A stretch of DNA of 64,000 nt. It comes from Microbacteriaceae bacterium (lineage in GTDB: Bacteria; Actinomycetota; Actinomycetes; Actinomycetales; Microbacteriaceae). The notes below the pieces were generated by a model. The model worked only from the letters and a program-made list of their open reading frames with translations, ran no database searches and had not been told where the DNA came from. Location of the stretch: NCBI GenBank assembly GCA_004297935.1, contig SCRE01000005.1:62001-126000 (forward strand), written 5' to 3'. The position numbers were made by a program, and so were the translations under genes. Positions within the stretch are counted from its first letter, which is position 1; the number at the start of each line of letters is the position of its first letter. Positions 20,829 through 29,056 of the stretch are shown here, in pieces.

Positions 20829-20912
20829 CCGGTCGGCGGCGCTGTCGCGTATTCTGACACGAGCGATCGAACATGCGGGTGCACGGGCCGTCCACGGGTC
20901 GGCGCGAGCGCT

Positions 20913-21308
20913 TCAGCCGAGGGTGTAGAGCTCGAGCGCGATGTTGTCGGGATCGCGGAAGGCCAAGAGCGACCCGGTCGAACCCTGTTTCACGGGGGAA
21001 CGCTTCACGCCGACAGCATCCAGGTGTTCGGCCCACTGGTCGAGGGCGGTGCGGTCTACGACAGCGAAGCTCAGGTGATCCAACCCTGCTCGACGCTCTG
21101 AGAACGCCCCGGGGACGGCCTGGTCACCGTGACTGTCGAGCACGAGCTCAAAGCCGGCGCGGGTCATCATCACCCGGGTGATCTCATTCACCTGAAGCTG
21201 TCGTTGGATCTCGAATCCGAGCACATCGCGGTACCACGTGGCGGCGGTGGGCGCGTCGCTCACGGTCAGGGTCACGTGGTGGATGCCGGAAATCTCTGGA
21301 ACGCTCAT
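20913..21308 (-). CDS. Glyoxalase/VOC-family protein
   Basis: The protein is 131 aa from ATG 21308. One vicinal-oxygen-chelate domain is visible: ISGIHHVTLTVSDAPTAATWYRDVLGFE (metal-ligand His in HHVTL), LDHLSFAV (second His) and FRDPDNIALELY (Glu ligand near the C-terminus). All metal-ligand positions of a lactoylglutathione-lyase-like fold are kept, so it is likely an active metalloenzyme. The substrate is unknown. The next minus-strand gene is the DUF3817 membrane protein 83 bp upstream; the two may be cotranscribed. Confidence 0.85.
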   Translation of the reverse strand: MSVPEISGIHHVTLTVSDAPTAATWYRDVLGFEIQRQLQVNEITRVMMTRAGFELVLDSHGDQAVPGAFSERRAGLDHLSFAVVDRTALDQWAEHLDAVGVKRSPVKQGSTGSLLAFRDPDNIALELYTLG

Positions 21309-21391
21309 GTTCCTGATCGTAGTGTCATCCGACGGCAGGATGGCGGCGTAGATTGCGCGGGCCCCGGGTCGCGCGGGCATTCCGCTCGGGT

Positions 21392-21961
21392 TCAGGACTG
21401 CGCGCTCCACCCGCCGGGAGGGCCGACCAGCAGGAATGCGGTCATGATCACGATGATGCTGATGACGAACAGTGTGACCAGAACGCCGGGGTGACGCAGG
21501 AACCAGCGCAGCAGGGCGCGAACCCGGGTGTGGTCGCGCGGGTCGTCGGTCGCCTCGCGGTGCCAATCGCCGGCAAGCTTGTCGCGCCTGTCGAGCCACA
21601 CGTCGAACGGGATCGTCGCGTACGGCAGGATCGCGGTCAGCACGGCTCCGACGATCAGCTTCACGCTCCAGCGCTGGTTGACGCCGACCAGCACGGCAGT
21701 AAGCGCGTAGGTGATGAAGACGAAACCGTGAATCGAACCACCGATCAGCACCGGCAGGGCGCCGAGCCCGCCGACGTACTTGAGCAGCATGCCGGCGATC
21801 AGCAGTGTCCAGGTGATCGCTTCGGCGATCGCGACCACACGGAAGAACCGGTGCGGTGTGATGTCGGAAGATGCGTGGCCGGAAGAGATGAGGCCGGAAG
21901 CGGAAGGCACAGCGGCGGCCGCCACCGTGGCAGTGTCGGGTGTGGTCAGGGGAGTGGTCAT
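21392..21961 (-). CDS. DUF3817 integral membrane protein
   Basis: The protein is 189 aa. After a Ser/Thr/Ala-rich N-terminus it has the DUF3817 block (FFRVVAIAEAITWTLLIAGML, GGSIHGFVFITYAL, LPYATIPFDVWLDRR), with three membrane spans and a further C-terminal span (LVTLFVISIIVIMTAFLLV). The function of the family is unknown. The extra C-terminal helix after a long charged linker is longer than the minimal domain. The start is ATG 21961. Confidence 0.82.
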   Translation of the reverse strand: MTTPLTTPDTATVAAAAVPSASGLISSGHASSDITPHRFFRVVAIAEAITWTLLIAGMLLKYVGGLGALPVLIGGSIHGFVFITYALTAVLVGVNQRWSVKLIVGAVLTAILPYATIPFDVWLDRRDKLAGDWHREATDDPRDHTRVRALLRWFLRHPGVLVTLFVISIIVIMTAFLLVGPPGGWSAQS

Positions 21962-22074
21962 GCTTCAAGCCTGCGCGCTGCGGCGGCGAAGCACATCGAC
22001 CGAAAGTTTGAATCCGGATGCGTGTGCGCCGGTCGCGTGCGCACGCATCCAGCCGGGCCATGCCCGAGCATGAC

Positions 22075-23493
22075 TCAGGCGATGATCGCCCAGGGATTCT
22101 CGATCAGGCGGGTGAGCGTCTGCAGGAATTGCGCGGCAAGCGCCCCGTCGACGATGCGGTGATCGGCGGACAGCGTGTAGCGCATCCGGTAGCGCGGCAG
22201 GATCTCGTCGCCGACGACCGTCGGCTCCCGCTTGGTGCCGCCGACCGCGAGGATCGCGCCCTCCGGCGGGTTGATGATCGCCGTGAACTGCTCCACGCCG
22301 AACATGCCGAGGTTGGAGATGGTGAAGGTGCCGCCGGAGATCTGCTCGAGCGACAGCTTCTTGTCGTTCGCGAGCGCAACGAGCTGCTTGGTCTCGGCGC
22401 CGAGCTGCGTGACGGTCTTGGTGTCGGCATCCGTGATCACCGGAACGACCAGGCCGTTCTCGGATGCGACCGCGACACCGATGTTGACCCGGTGGTGTAC
22501 CTGCATGGTGTCACTGGTGTCGTCGATATACGACGCATTGACCAGCGGATGCTCACGCAACGCAAGCGCGCTCGCCCGGATCAGCAGGTCGTTGACACTG
22601 ACCTTCGGCCGGCCGGATGCCGTCAGCTGCGTGTTCAGGTCGGCGCGCAGCTGCATGAGCGCCTCCGCGTCTGCCACGGCCGTCACGAAGAAGTGCGGGA
22701 TGGTGCGTGCGCTCTCGCCGAGACGGCGCGCGATCACGCGGCGCGTCTTCGTCATCGCGACGGACTCGGATGCGCGCTTCTCGTCGGCGCTCGTGGGCGC
22801 GGGCATGGCGGCGGGCGCGCCGCCTGCCTGCGCGGCGCCGGCCGAAGAACGTGTCGCGGCCGCAGGGGCCGGGGGCGCTGCCGGCGCGGCGGGTGCCCCG
22901 GCAGCGGAGGCGGCCTGCGCAGCAGCCTGCGCGGCCTCGGCTCCAGGGGCCAGCAGCCCATCGAGGTCCGTGCGGATGATCCGACCGCCTGGGCCGGTTC
23001 CGCGCACCTTCGACAGGTCGAGGTTGTTGTCTCGCGCGAGCTTGCGCACGTAGGGCGAGGCGAACCGACGCTCGCCGTCGGCAACGTCCTCCACTGGTCG
23101 ACCGTCTTCCGTTGGTCGAGTAACGAGCGACGAAGGAGCACGTGTATCGAGACCTGGCTCTGTGGTCTCTTGGTCTCGATACGCTTCGCTATTCGACCGC
23201 CGAGTGGCGTCGGCGGTCGGCGTCGCGGCAACCGGGGTCGCAGGGGCAGCGGCATCCGTACCGTCGTCGATCAGCGCGATCGGCGTGCCGATCGACACGT
23301 TCTCGCCCTCGGCGACGAGGATCTTCGACATGGTGCCGGCTTCGTACGCCTCGTACTCCATAGTGGCCTTGTCGGTCTCGATCTCGACAAGGATGTCGCC
23401 GACCTCGACCCTGTCGCCCGGCTGCTTGTGCCAGGTGGCGATCGCGCCCTCCTCCATGGTGTCGGAGAGCCGTGGCATGGTGATTTCGATCAT
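22075..23493 (-). CDS. pdhC: Dihydrolipoamide acetyltransferase, E2 of pyruvate dehydrogenase
   Basis: The protein is 472 aa. It has one N-terminal lipoyl domain (lipoyl Lys42 in ETDKATMEYEA), a linker, a peripheral-subunit-binding domain at about 144-178 (ASPYVRKLARDNNLDLSKV), an Ala/Pro-rich linker, and a catalytic acetyltransferase domain ending with DHRIVDG at about 444-450. It transfers the acetyl group to CoA and forms the core of the complex. It is third in the pdhABC operon, 21 bp after pdhB. The first linker (residues about 96-134) is encoded by a dispersed palindromic repeat that keeps the frame open. Confidence 0.95.
   Translation of the reverse strand: MIEITMPRLSDTMEEGAIATWHKQPGDRVEVGDILVEIETDKATMEYEAYEAGTMSKILVAEGENVSIGTPIALIDDGTDAAAPATPVAATPTADATRRSNSEAYRDQETTEPGLDTRAPSSLVTRPTEDGRPVEDVADGERRFASPYVRKLARDNNLDLSKVRGTGPGGRIIRTDLDGLLAPGAEAAQAAAQAASAAGAPAAPAAPPAPAAATRSSAGAAQAGGAPAAMPAPTSADEKRASESVAMTKTRRVIARRLGESARTIPHFFVTAVADAEALMQLRADLNTQLTASGRPKVSVNDLLIRASALALREHPLVNASYIDDTSDTMQVHHRVNIGVAVASENGLVVPVITDADTKTVTQLGAETKQLVALANDKKLSLEQISGGTFTISNLGMFGVEQFTAIINPPEGAILAVGGTKREPTVVGDEILPRYRMRYTLSADHRIVDGALAAQFLQTLTRLIENPWAIIA
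23093..23206. repeat. Dispersed palindromic repeat (family A) inside pdhC
   Basis: The segment reads GTTGGTCGAGTAACGAGCG, then GTGTATCGAGACCTGG, then TTGGTCTCGATACGCTTCG and CTATTCGACCGCC. This is the family-A intergenic palindrome seen at 43009-43112, 45650-45762 and 60325-60435. Here it lies wholly within the E2 coding sequence, in the flexible linker, with no stop codon in the reading frame. Confidence 0.85.
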
Positions 23494-23514
23494 GATTGTT
23501 CGCCCGTCTGTGAT

Positions 23515-24516
23515 CTAGCGGCGGCTGCGGTACCCGACCGCGTCGAGAGTCTGGCGGATGGCGCCGATCACGTCATCCGCGGAAGGCAGCGCGGCCGTCT
23601 CCAGCGGTTTCGAATACGGCATCGGCACCTCGGCCATGGCAACGCGCCGAACCGGCGCATCCAGATAGTCGAACGCGCCATCCGAGATCGTCGCGGCGAT
23701 CTCGGCGCCGATTCCGTAGGTGAGCCAGTCGTCTTCGAGGATCACGGCGGAGTGCGTCTTCTTGACGGACTCGATGATCGTCTCACGGTCGAGCGGGCGC
23801 AGACTGCGCAGGTCGATGACCTCGATGTCCAGGCCGTCCGACTCGGCGAGCTGCTGGGCGACCTGGTCGGCGACGTGCGCCATCCGGGAATACCCGATCA
23901 GGGTCAGGTCCTTGCCGGTGCGGGTGACGGCTGCCTTGCCGATCTCGGCCGGGATGTCCTCGTCGGGAACCTCGCCCTTGGTGTTGTACAGGGCCAGGTT
24001 CTCCAGGAACAGCACCGGGTCGTCGTCGCGGATTGCCGCGAGCATCAGCGCCTTCGCATCGGCCGGGGTGCTGGGTGCGACGACCTTCATGCCGGGCACG
24101 AACGCGTAGTACAGTTCGATGTTCTGCGAGTGCGTGGCGCCGAGCTGCTGCCCGCCGCCGCCGGGGGTGCGGATGACCATGGGCACCTTGGCCTGGCCGC
24201 CGAACATTCCATAGATTTTGGCAGCGTGGTTCACGATCTGGTCGATGGCGATCAGTGAGAAGTTGATCGTCATGATCTCGACGACCGGGCGCAAGCCCAG
24301 CATCGCCGCGCCGATGGCGGCACCGGTGAAGCCTTCCTCGGCGATCGGGGTGTCGCGTACGCGCTTCTCGCCGAATTCTGCGAGCAGACCGGCGGTGATC
24401 TTGTACGAGCCCTCGAAGATGCCGATCTCCTCGCCGATCAGGAAGACATCCTGATCGCGCAGCATCTCGGAGCGCAGCGTGTCGTGCAGTGCCTGACGGT
24501 AGGTCTTGATGCTCAT
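23515..24516 (-). CDS. pdhB: Pyruvate dehydrogenase E1 component, beta subunit
   Basis: The protein is 333 aa, the normal length for the alpha2beta2-type E1 beta subunit. Recognisable blocks are VFLIGEEIGIFEGSYKITAGLL, DTPIAEEGFTGAAIGAAMLGLRPVVEIMT, the FNFSL/AIDQIVNHAAK segment, GGGGQQLGATHSQNIE, and EVIDLRSLRPLDRETI in the C-terminal transketolase domain. With E1 alpha it decarboxylates pyruvate using thiamine diphosphate. The start codon overlaps the end of pdhA by 4 nt (ATGA), indicating translational coupling. A branched-chain 2-oxoacid dehydrogenase is a less likely alternative. Confidence 0.94.
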   Translation of the reverse strand: MSIKTYRQALHDTLRSEMLRDQDVFLIGEEIGIFEGSYKITAGLLAEFGEKRVRDTPIAEEGFTGAAIGAAMLGLRPVVEIMTINFSLIAIDQIVNHAAKIYGMFGGQAKVPMVIRTPGGGGQQLGATHSQNIELYYAFVPGMKVVAPSTPADAKALMLAAIRDDDPVLFLENLALYNTKGEVPDEDIPAEIGKAAVTRTGKDLTLIGYSRMAHVADQVAQQLAESDGLDIEVIDLRSLRPLDRETIIESVKKTHSAVILEDDWLTYGIGAEIAATISDGAFDYLDAPVRRVAMAEVPMPYSKPLETAALPSADDVIGAIRQTLDAVGYRSRR

Positions 24517-25676
24517 CGGGCGGCTCCTTGCGCGGGTGTTTGTGCGGGCGCGGAAGCCGCGGCCGATACGGCCGCCGCAGCCGGTGTCGGTGCAGGGTCG
24601 AACAGCGCCTGTCCAGGCAGCCTGCGGGAGTCGTTGGGAACCGGGGTCGCATACGTGTAGTCGAACAGGGTGGAGACATCCGGGAAGGGGCTCGCCTCGG
24701 CGAACGCCGCGGCCTCGACGACGATCGCCGTCTCTTCCGCGTCGATCTGCTTCACTGAGGCTTCGTCGAGCACGCCGCTCGCGACGAGTTTTGCGGCGAA
24801 GGTGTGCACCGGGTCGTGTTCCTTCAGGGCCTCGACTTCTTCGGTCGAGCGGTATTTTGCGGGGTCGACGACCGAGTGGCCCTTGAGGCGTTCCGTCATC
24901 ACCTCGAGCAGGAACGGCTTGCCGCTGCGCGCCGTCGCGACCGCGCGCAGCGCAGCTTCGTAAACCGACTCGGGGTCGAGCCCGTCGACGCGTTCGGATG
25001 CCATTCGATACGACGCTGCTCGCTTGTACAGTTCCGGCTCGCCCGAGGCCGCGTCGACGGTGGTGCCCATGCCGAGTCCGTTGTTGATGATCACGTAGAC
25101 GATCGGCAGGTTCCAGATCGCAGCAAGGTTGAGCGACTCGTGGAACGCGCCGATGTTGGTGGTGCCGTCACCCATGGTGCACAGCACCACGTCGTCGCCG
25201 TCGCGGTAGTCGATCGCCAGGGCCGCACCGGTGGCAAGCGGCAGCTGGCCGCCGACGATGCCGTAGCCGCCGAGCAGACGCTGGGTGATGTCGAACATGT
25301 GCATCGATCCGCCCCAGCCCTTGGAGACGCCGTCGATGCGGCCGAACAGTTCGGCCATCACGCGCTTCGGCTCGATTCCCTTGCTGATCGCATAGCCGTG
25401 TTCGCGATAGTTGGTGAACAGGTAGTCGCTGGGGCGCAGCGCCGACAACAGCCCGACGACCGCAGCTTCTTCGCCGAGGTTGAGGTGGCAGTAGCCGCCG
25501 ATCAGTGCCTGCGTGTATGCGCGGGCCGCGCGTTCCTCGAAGCGACGGATGAGGACCATCTGTCGATAGAAGCCGATCAGACGGTCGTGGTCTTGAGCCG
25601 ACCGCGCTTGCGCCTTCGGGCGGGACGGTGCGGCCGCGCGGGCCGTTGTCTTCCGCGTCCGCGTTTGAGCGGTCAT
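24513..25676 (-). CDS. pdhA: Pyruvate dehydrogenase E1 component, alpha subunit
   Basis: The protein is about 387 aa from ATG 25676 (GAAGGGAGC upstream); an open frame to 25739 extends into the promoter. The thiamine-diphosphate motif is visible as GDGTTNIGAFHESLNLAAIWNLPIVYVIINN, and GGSMHMFDITQRLLGGYGIVGGQLPLATGAALA is typical of PdhA rather than branched-chain E1. A Lys/Arg/Ala-rich tail precedes the domain (residues 1-30), and a Pro/Ala tail follows it (about the last 25). It is the first gene of pdhABC, divergent from a TetR regulator. Confidence 0.94.
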   Translation of the reverse strand: MTAQTRTRKTTARAAAPSRPKAQARSAQDHDRLIGFYRQMVLIRRFEERAARAYTQALIGGYCHLNLGEEAAVVGLLSALRPSDYLFTNYREHGYAISKGIEPKRVMAELFGRIDGVSKGWGGSMHMFDITQRLLGGYGIVGGQLPLATGAALAIDYRDGDDVVLCTMGDGTTNIGAFHESLNLAAIWNLPIVYVIINNGLGMGTTVDAASGEPELYKRAASYRMASERVDGLDPESVYEAALRAVATARSGKPFLLEVMTERLKGHSVVDPAKYRSTEEVEALKEHDPVHTFAAKLVASGVLDEASVKQIDAEETAIVVEAAAFAEASPFPDVSTLFDYTYATPVPNDSRRLPGQALFDPAPTPAAAAVSAAASAPAQTPAQGAAR

Positions 25677-25725
25677 CGGTGCTCCCTTCGTCGACCTTCG
25701 TGGGGTCGGACGTCTTGTGCGTATC

Positions 25726-25777
25726 GTCATTAATGACACTAGCGAGTATCATTGTATCGCAGGGGTGGTAACCCTGC
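25726..25777. promoter_or_regulatory. Candidate operators between pdhA and the TetR gene
   Basis: Three overlapping symmetries lie here. One is the perfect palindrome GTCATTAATGAC (25726-25737). The second is the inverted repeat AATGA...TCATT (25732-25753). The third is a hairpin-like GCAGGG-GTGGTAA-CCCTGC (25759-25777). On the pdhA strand TACAAT (about 25751-25756) is a plausible -10. Binding by the divergent TetR protein is a reasonable guess only. Confidence 0.5.
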
Positions 25778-25793
25778 ACTGCCCTCCAGTATG

Positions 25794-25863
25794 CCCAGTG
25801 TTGGTTGCGCAGTGTTGGTCGCCCAGGCTTGTTAGCTCAGTCTTGTTTGCCCGGTCTTGTCCG
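25794..25863 (+). repeat. Five 14-nt tandem repeats before the TetR gene
   Basis: The units are CCCAGTGTTGGTTG, CGCAGTGTTGGTCG, CCCAGGCTTGTTAG, CTCAGTCTTGTTTG and CCCGGTCTTGTCCG, each exactly 14 nt. They fill the space between the putative operators and the ribosome-binding site of the TetR gene. Expansion by replication slippage is the likely origin. Confidence 0.9.
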
Positions 25864-25879
25864 ACGAGGAGGGCCCGCA

Positions 25880-26485
25880 ATGCCTACATTTGCCGACGTC
25901 AGTGCGCAACGCAAGCGCGGCCGTCCGACGGCGGACGAGCGAGTGCAGCGGCGGGCGCAGATTCTCGACATGGCGTTGCCCGTCTTTCTGGAGAGCGGAT
26001 TCGGCAACACCACCGTCGATCGACTCGCCGCCGCCGCGCACGTCACGAAGCGCACGATCTACAGCTATTTCGGTGACAAGGACGGTGTGTTCACGGAGAT
26101 GGTGCGCAGCCTGGCGACGACCGTCAGTGACCACGCGCCGGACAACGAGTCGCTCGAGTCTCTGGCCGCCCGCATCGTCTTTCGATTGGATTCGGCCGAA
26201 CTGATCGGCCTGCATCGGCTGGTCATCGCGGAATCCAGCCGATTCCCGGAGCTCGCCGTGGCCCTGCACGACAACGGCGAGGTCCAGCACATCGCACGGC
26301 TCCGCGAACAGATCCGCCGCGAGTATGGAGCGGATGCCGGCTATCGCGCATCCGACCTGTTCACGCTGCTCGTCGGTGAGGACCATCGTAAGCGCCTGCT
26401 CGGCCTGCTGCCGGCCGTGACGGCGGATGCCGCGCGCGCTCATGCGCACGCTGTGCTCGCGTCGTTCGGGCTCACGCGTTCGTAG
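25880..26485 (+). CDS. TetR/AcrR-family transcriptional regulator
   Basis: The protein is about 201 aa from ATG 25880 (AGGAGGG upstream). The N-terminal DNA-binding domain (about residues 15-70) has the TetR pattern RRAQILDMALPVFLESGFGNTTVDRLAAAAHVTKRTIYSYFGDKDGVF. The C-terminal ligand domain is of the TetR_C_7/AefR-like kind by general feel (FPELAVALHDNGEV). It is transcribed away from pdhABC across a 200-bp region with palindromes, so control of pdh or of itself is plausible. The effector is unknown. Confidence 0.88.
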   Translation: MPTFADVSAQRKRGRPTADERVQRRAQILDMALPVFLESGFGNTTVDRLAAAAHVTKRTIYSYFGDKDGVFTEMVRSLATTVSDHAPDNESLESLAARIVFRLDSAELIGLHRLVIAESSRFPELAVALHDNGEVQHIARLREQIRREYGADAGYRASDLFTLLVGEDHRKRLLGLLPAVTADAARAHAHAVLASFGLTRS

Positions 26486-26705
26486 GGCGCTGTGTGGTCG
26501 CTGCGCGGAGCCGAAGAGCCGATGCTTGCGCTGGACCGGACTTTGCACGGAAAGCCGGATAAAACCACGAGTGCGTCCGGGTTGCCGCAAAAAGTCCGGT
26601 CTACCGTCAAAGGTCTACCGTCAAAGGTTCGCCGTCGGGGGTCCGCCGTCTGGGTCCGCTGTCGCACCGGTTACCGCCCTGCGGCACGGGTGGGAGCAGG
26701 AACGG
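26486..26705. repeat. 220-bp gap with a family-B repeat fragment and 14-nt tandem repeats
   Basis: About 26547-26597 carries GGACCGGACTTTGCACGG and AAAGTCCGG, a short copy of dispersed family B. It is followed by 14-nt tandem units at 26598-26653: GGTCTACCGTCAAA twice, then GGTTCGCCGTCGGG and GGTCCGCCGTCTGG. No gene is seen. The gap separates the converging TetR and purQ genes. Confidence 0.7.
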
Positions 26706-27401
26706 TCACGCGGCGGCGAGGGCCGCGATCGCGGAGGTGAAGAGGGTCAGGCCGTCGACGCCGGAGCGCATGGCGGCATCCGTGTCGGGTCCGAACCCGG
26801 GCTCGGTGGCGTGCTCGGGGTGCGGCATCAGCCCGAGCACGTTACCGCGGCCGTTGGCCACGCCGGCGATGTCGTTCAGCGAGCCATTCGGGTTGACGCT
26901 GAGGTAACGGAAGGCCACCCGGCCCTCGCCCTCGAGGCGCTCCAACTCCTCAGCGGATGCGACGAAGCCGCCCTCGCCGTTCTTCAGCGGGATGACGATC
27001 TCGTCGCCCGCATCGAACCCGTTCGTCCAGGCGGTGGACGTGTTCTCGACGCGCAGCTTCTGATCGCGGCGGATGAAGGTGCCGTGATCGTTTCGGATCA
27101 ATCCGCCGGGCAACAGATGCGCCTCGGTGAGCATCTGGAAACCGTTGCAGATGCCGAGCACAGGCATGCCCTTGTTCGCCGCGTCCACGACCTCGGTCAT
27201 GATCGGCGACAGGCTTGCGATCGCGCCGCAGCGCAGGTAGTCGCCGTAGCTGAAGCCGCCCGGCAGCACGAGCGCGTCCACGCCCTGCAGGTCGTGCTCG
27301 CCGTGCCAGAGTGCGACGGGTTCCGCGCCGGCGGCGCCAATGGCGCGCAGCGCGTCCCGGTCATCGAGCGAACCGGGAAAGGTGACGACACCGATCTTCA
27401 T
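26706..27401 (-). CDS. purQ: Phosphoribosylformylglycinamidine synthase, glutaminase subunit PurQ
   Basis: The protein is 231 aa and is a class I glutamine amidotransferase that supplies ammonia to PurL. The catalytic triad is visible: the nucleophile Cys in [20 protein letters not shown], and His/Glu in [12 protein letters not shown] near the C-terminus. It begins [17 protein letters not shown], typical of PurQ. The start overlaps the purS stop by 4 nt (ATGA), so the two are translationally coupled. The large subunit purL lies apart at 17.6-20 kb. Confidence 0.96.
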   Translation of the reverse strand: MKIGVVTFPGSLDDRDALRAIGAAGAEPVALWHGEHDLQGVDALVLPGGFSYGDYLRCGAIASLSPIMTEVVDAANKGMPVLGICNGFQMLTEAHLLPGGLIRNDHGTFIRRDQKLRVENTSTAWTNGFDAGDEIVIPLKNGEGGFVASAEELERLEGEGRVAFRYLSVNPNGSLNDIAGVANGRGNVLGLMPHPEHATEPGFGPDTDAAMRSGVDGLTLFTSAIAALAAA

Positions 27402-27658
27402 CGAGCGGCCGCCTCGTCGACAGCTCGGATCGACACCACATCCTCGATCACGCCGTTGGAGAGCACGTCCTCGGCGATCTGACGGACGGATGCCAGCAGA
27501 GCGTCATCGATCACGGCATCCGTCGTCAGCTCGAAGCGCTTGCCGACGCGCACGTCGAAGTGCCCCCTGCCTGTGCGCGCGAGCGCACCCGCGACCGCCT
27601 TGCCCTGCGGGTCGAGCAGGTCGGCCTTCGGCATGACTTCGACAACGATGGTGGGCAC
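27398..27658 (-). CDS. purS: Phosphoribosylformylglycinamidine synthase subunit PurS
   Basis: The protein is 86 aa. It begins [22 protein letters not shown] and contains [12 protein letters not shown] near the C-terminus, the normal PurS pattern and size. PurS dimers bridge PurL and PurQ in the FGAM synthase complex and help channel ammonia. The start is GTG 27658 with AAGGGAG upstream. It forms a two-gene operon with purQ. Confidence 0.95.
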   Translation of the reverse strand: MPTIVVEVMPKADLLDPQGKAVAGALARTGRGHFDVRVGKRFELTTDAVIDDALLASVRQIAEDVLSNGVIEDVVSIRAVDEAAAR

Positions 27659-27730
27659 GTGAGGCTCCCTTACGTGGAAAGCGGCGGGTTGCCTCGATTC
27701 TACCGGCGCGCCGCCCCCGCAAGAGTCAGC

Positions 27731-29056
27731 TCACGCCAGCCCGGACTGCTTGAGCAGCACACCGCGCAGTGTGTCGCGCACGGCGGCCATGCCGCGGTAG
27801 GTCTCCTCGAAGCTCGTGCTCAATGGCGACAGACCGATGCGCAGGCCGCCCGGATCACGGTAGTCGGGCAGCACATCCTGTTGCCAGAGCAGTACGTTGA
27901 CCTCGCGCATGGCAGGATGGTTGATCGTCACGTGTCCGCCGCGTCGTGCGGCATCGCGCGGGCTGGCGATCGTCGCACCGAGCGGCGCGAGCCATTCCTC
28001 GGCGAGCGTGATCGCGTACTCGGTCAGCGCCACCGACTTCGCCCGCACCGCGTCGATGCCGCGGTCGGCGATCATCGTGAGCGTGTCCTGCATCGCGAGC
28101 ATCCCGATCAGGGACGGTGTGCCGCTGATGAACCGGCGGATGCCCGCGGCCGGAAGATATTCCGGCCCCATCGCGAACGCGTCTTCGCTGCCGAGCCAAC
28201 CCTGGATGGGCTGGGTGAGCGTCTCCTGCAGGTCGGCGCGCACGTAGCCGAACGCCGGCGAGCCCGGCCCGCCGTTCAGATACTTGTAGGTGCAGCCGAC
28301 GGCGAGGTCGGCGCCCCACGCGTCGAGTTCGACCGGAACGGACCCGACGGAGTGGCACAGATCCCAGAGCACGAGTGCGCCGGCGTCGTGAGTGATCCGC
28401 GTGATCTCCGCAGCATCCGCCAGGAATCCGGACCGGTAAGCGACGTGACTGAGCACGACGAGCGCGGTCTGCGGACCGACGGCGGCTGCAACCTGCTCCG
28501 GTGTCACGCCGGCGGCCCGGTCGGATTCGATCCAGCGCAGAGTCATGCTGGTTTCGGCGGCGATCCCGGCCAGCACGTAGCGGTCGGTCGGAAAGTTGTC
28601 GGTGTCGAGCAGGATCTCGGGGCGACCGGGGCCGGGCTCGGGTCGCGTGTATTCGTCTGGGGACGCCCTGTGGGGTTGGGATCTCGCGACGGCCGCGCGG
28701 GCGAGTTTGTAGAGCAACACCGTCGTCGAATCGCCGACGAAGGTCTGCCCGGCAGCCGCGCCGAGCACGACCCGCCCGAGCATGTCGCCGATCGTGAGAG
28801 GCAGCTGCATCCATTCTTCGTCCCAACCGCGGATGAGCCGATCGCCCCAGCCCTCCGTCAGGAACTTCTGGATGCGTTCGATGCTCGCGATTGTCGGCCG
28901 CCCGAGTGAATTGCCGTCGAAATACACCAACGGGTCATCGGTGCCGTAGAACTGCCTGCGGAAGTGCGCGAGGCCGTCGCTACGGTCCGCGCGGCGCGCG
29001 AACGCGAGGTGCGGGTCGAGGCCGCCGCCGGCATCCGTCGGTGTGCTGTTCGTCAT
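27731..29056 (-). CDS. kynU: Kynureninase
   Basis: The protein is 441 aa and is a PLP-dependent hydrolase that converts kynurenine to anthranilate and alanine. Visible features are FDGNSLGRP near residue 46, the WDLCHSVGSVPVELD segment with the PLP-binding Asp, and the Schiff-base Lys258 in GCTYKYLNGGPG. The C-terminal GLRIGLSPLSTSFEETY is also typical. It is the last gene of a coupled kyn operon; its start overlaps the preceding amidohydrolase stop by 4 nt. Confidence 0.95.
   Translation of the reverse strand: MTNSTPTDAGGGLDPHLAFARRADRSDGLAHFRRQFYGTDDPLVYFDGNSLGRPTIASIERIQKFLTEGWGDRLIRGWDEEWMQLPLTIGDMLGRVVLGAAAGQTFVGDSTTVLLYKLARAAVARSQPHRASPDEYTRPEPGPGRPEILLDTDNFPTDRYVLAGIAAETSMTLRWIESDRAAGVTPEQVAAAVGPQTALVVLSHVAYRSGFLADAAEITRITHDAGALVLWDLCHSVGSVPVELDAWGADLAVGCTYKYLNGGPGSPAFGYVRADLQETLTQPIQGWLGSEDAFAMGPEYLPAAGIRRFISGTPSLIGMLAMQDTLTMIADRGIDAVRAKSVALTEYAITLAEEWLAPLGATIASPRDAARRGGHVTINHPAMREVNVLLWQQDVLPDYRDPGGLRIGLSPLSTSFEETYRGMAAVRDTLRGVLLKQSGLA

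Noticed and set aside
22018-24258. 746-codon plus-strand frame across pdhC and pdhB
   Set aside because: It is antisense to two clear enzymes; length alone is not evidence in DNA of this composition.
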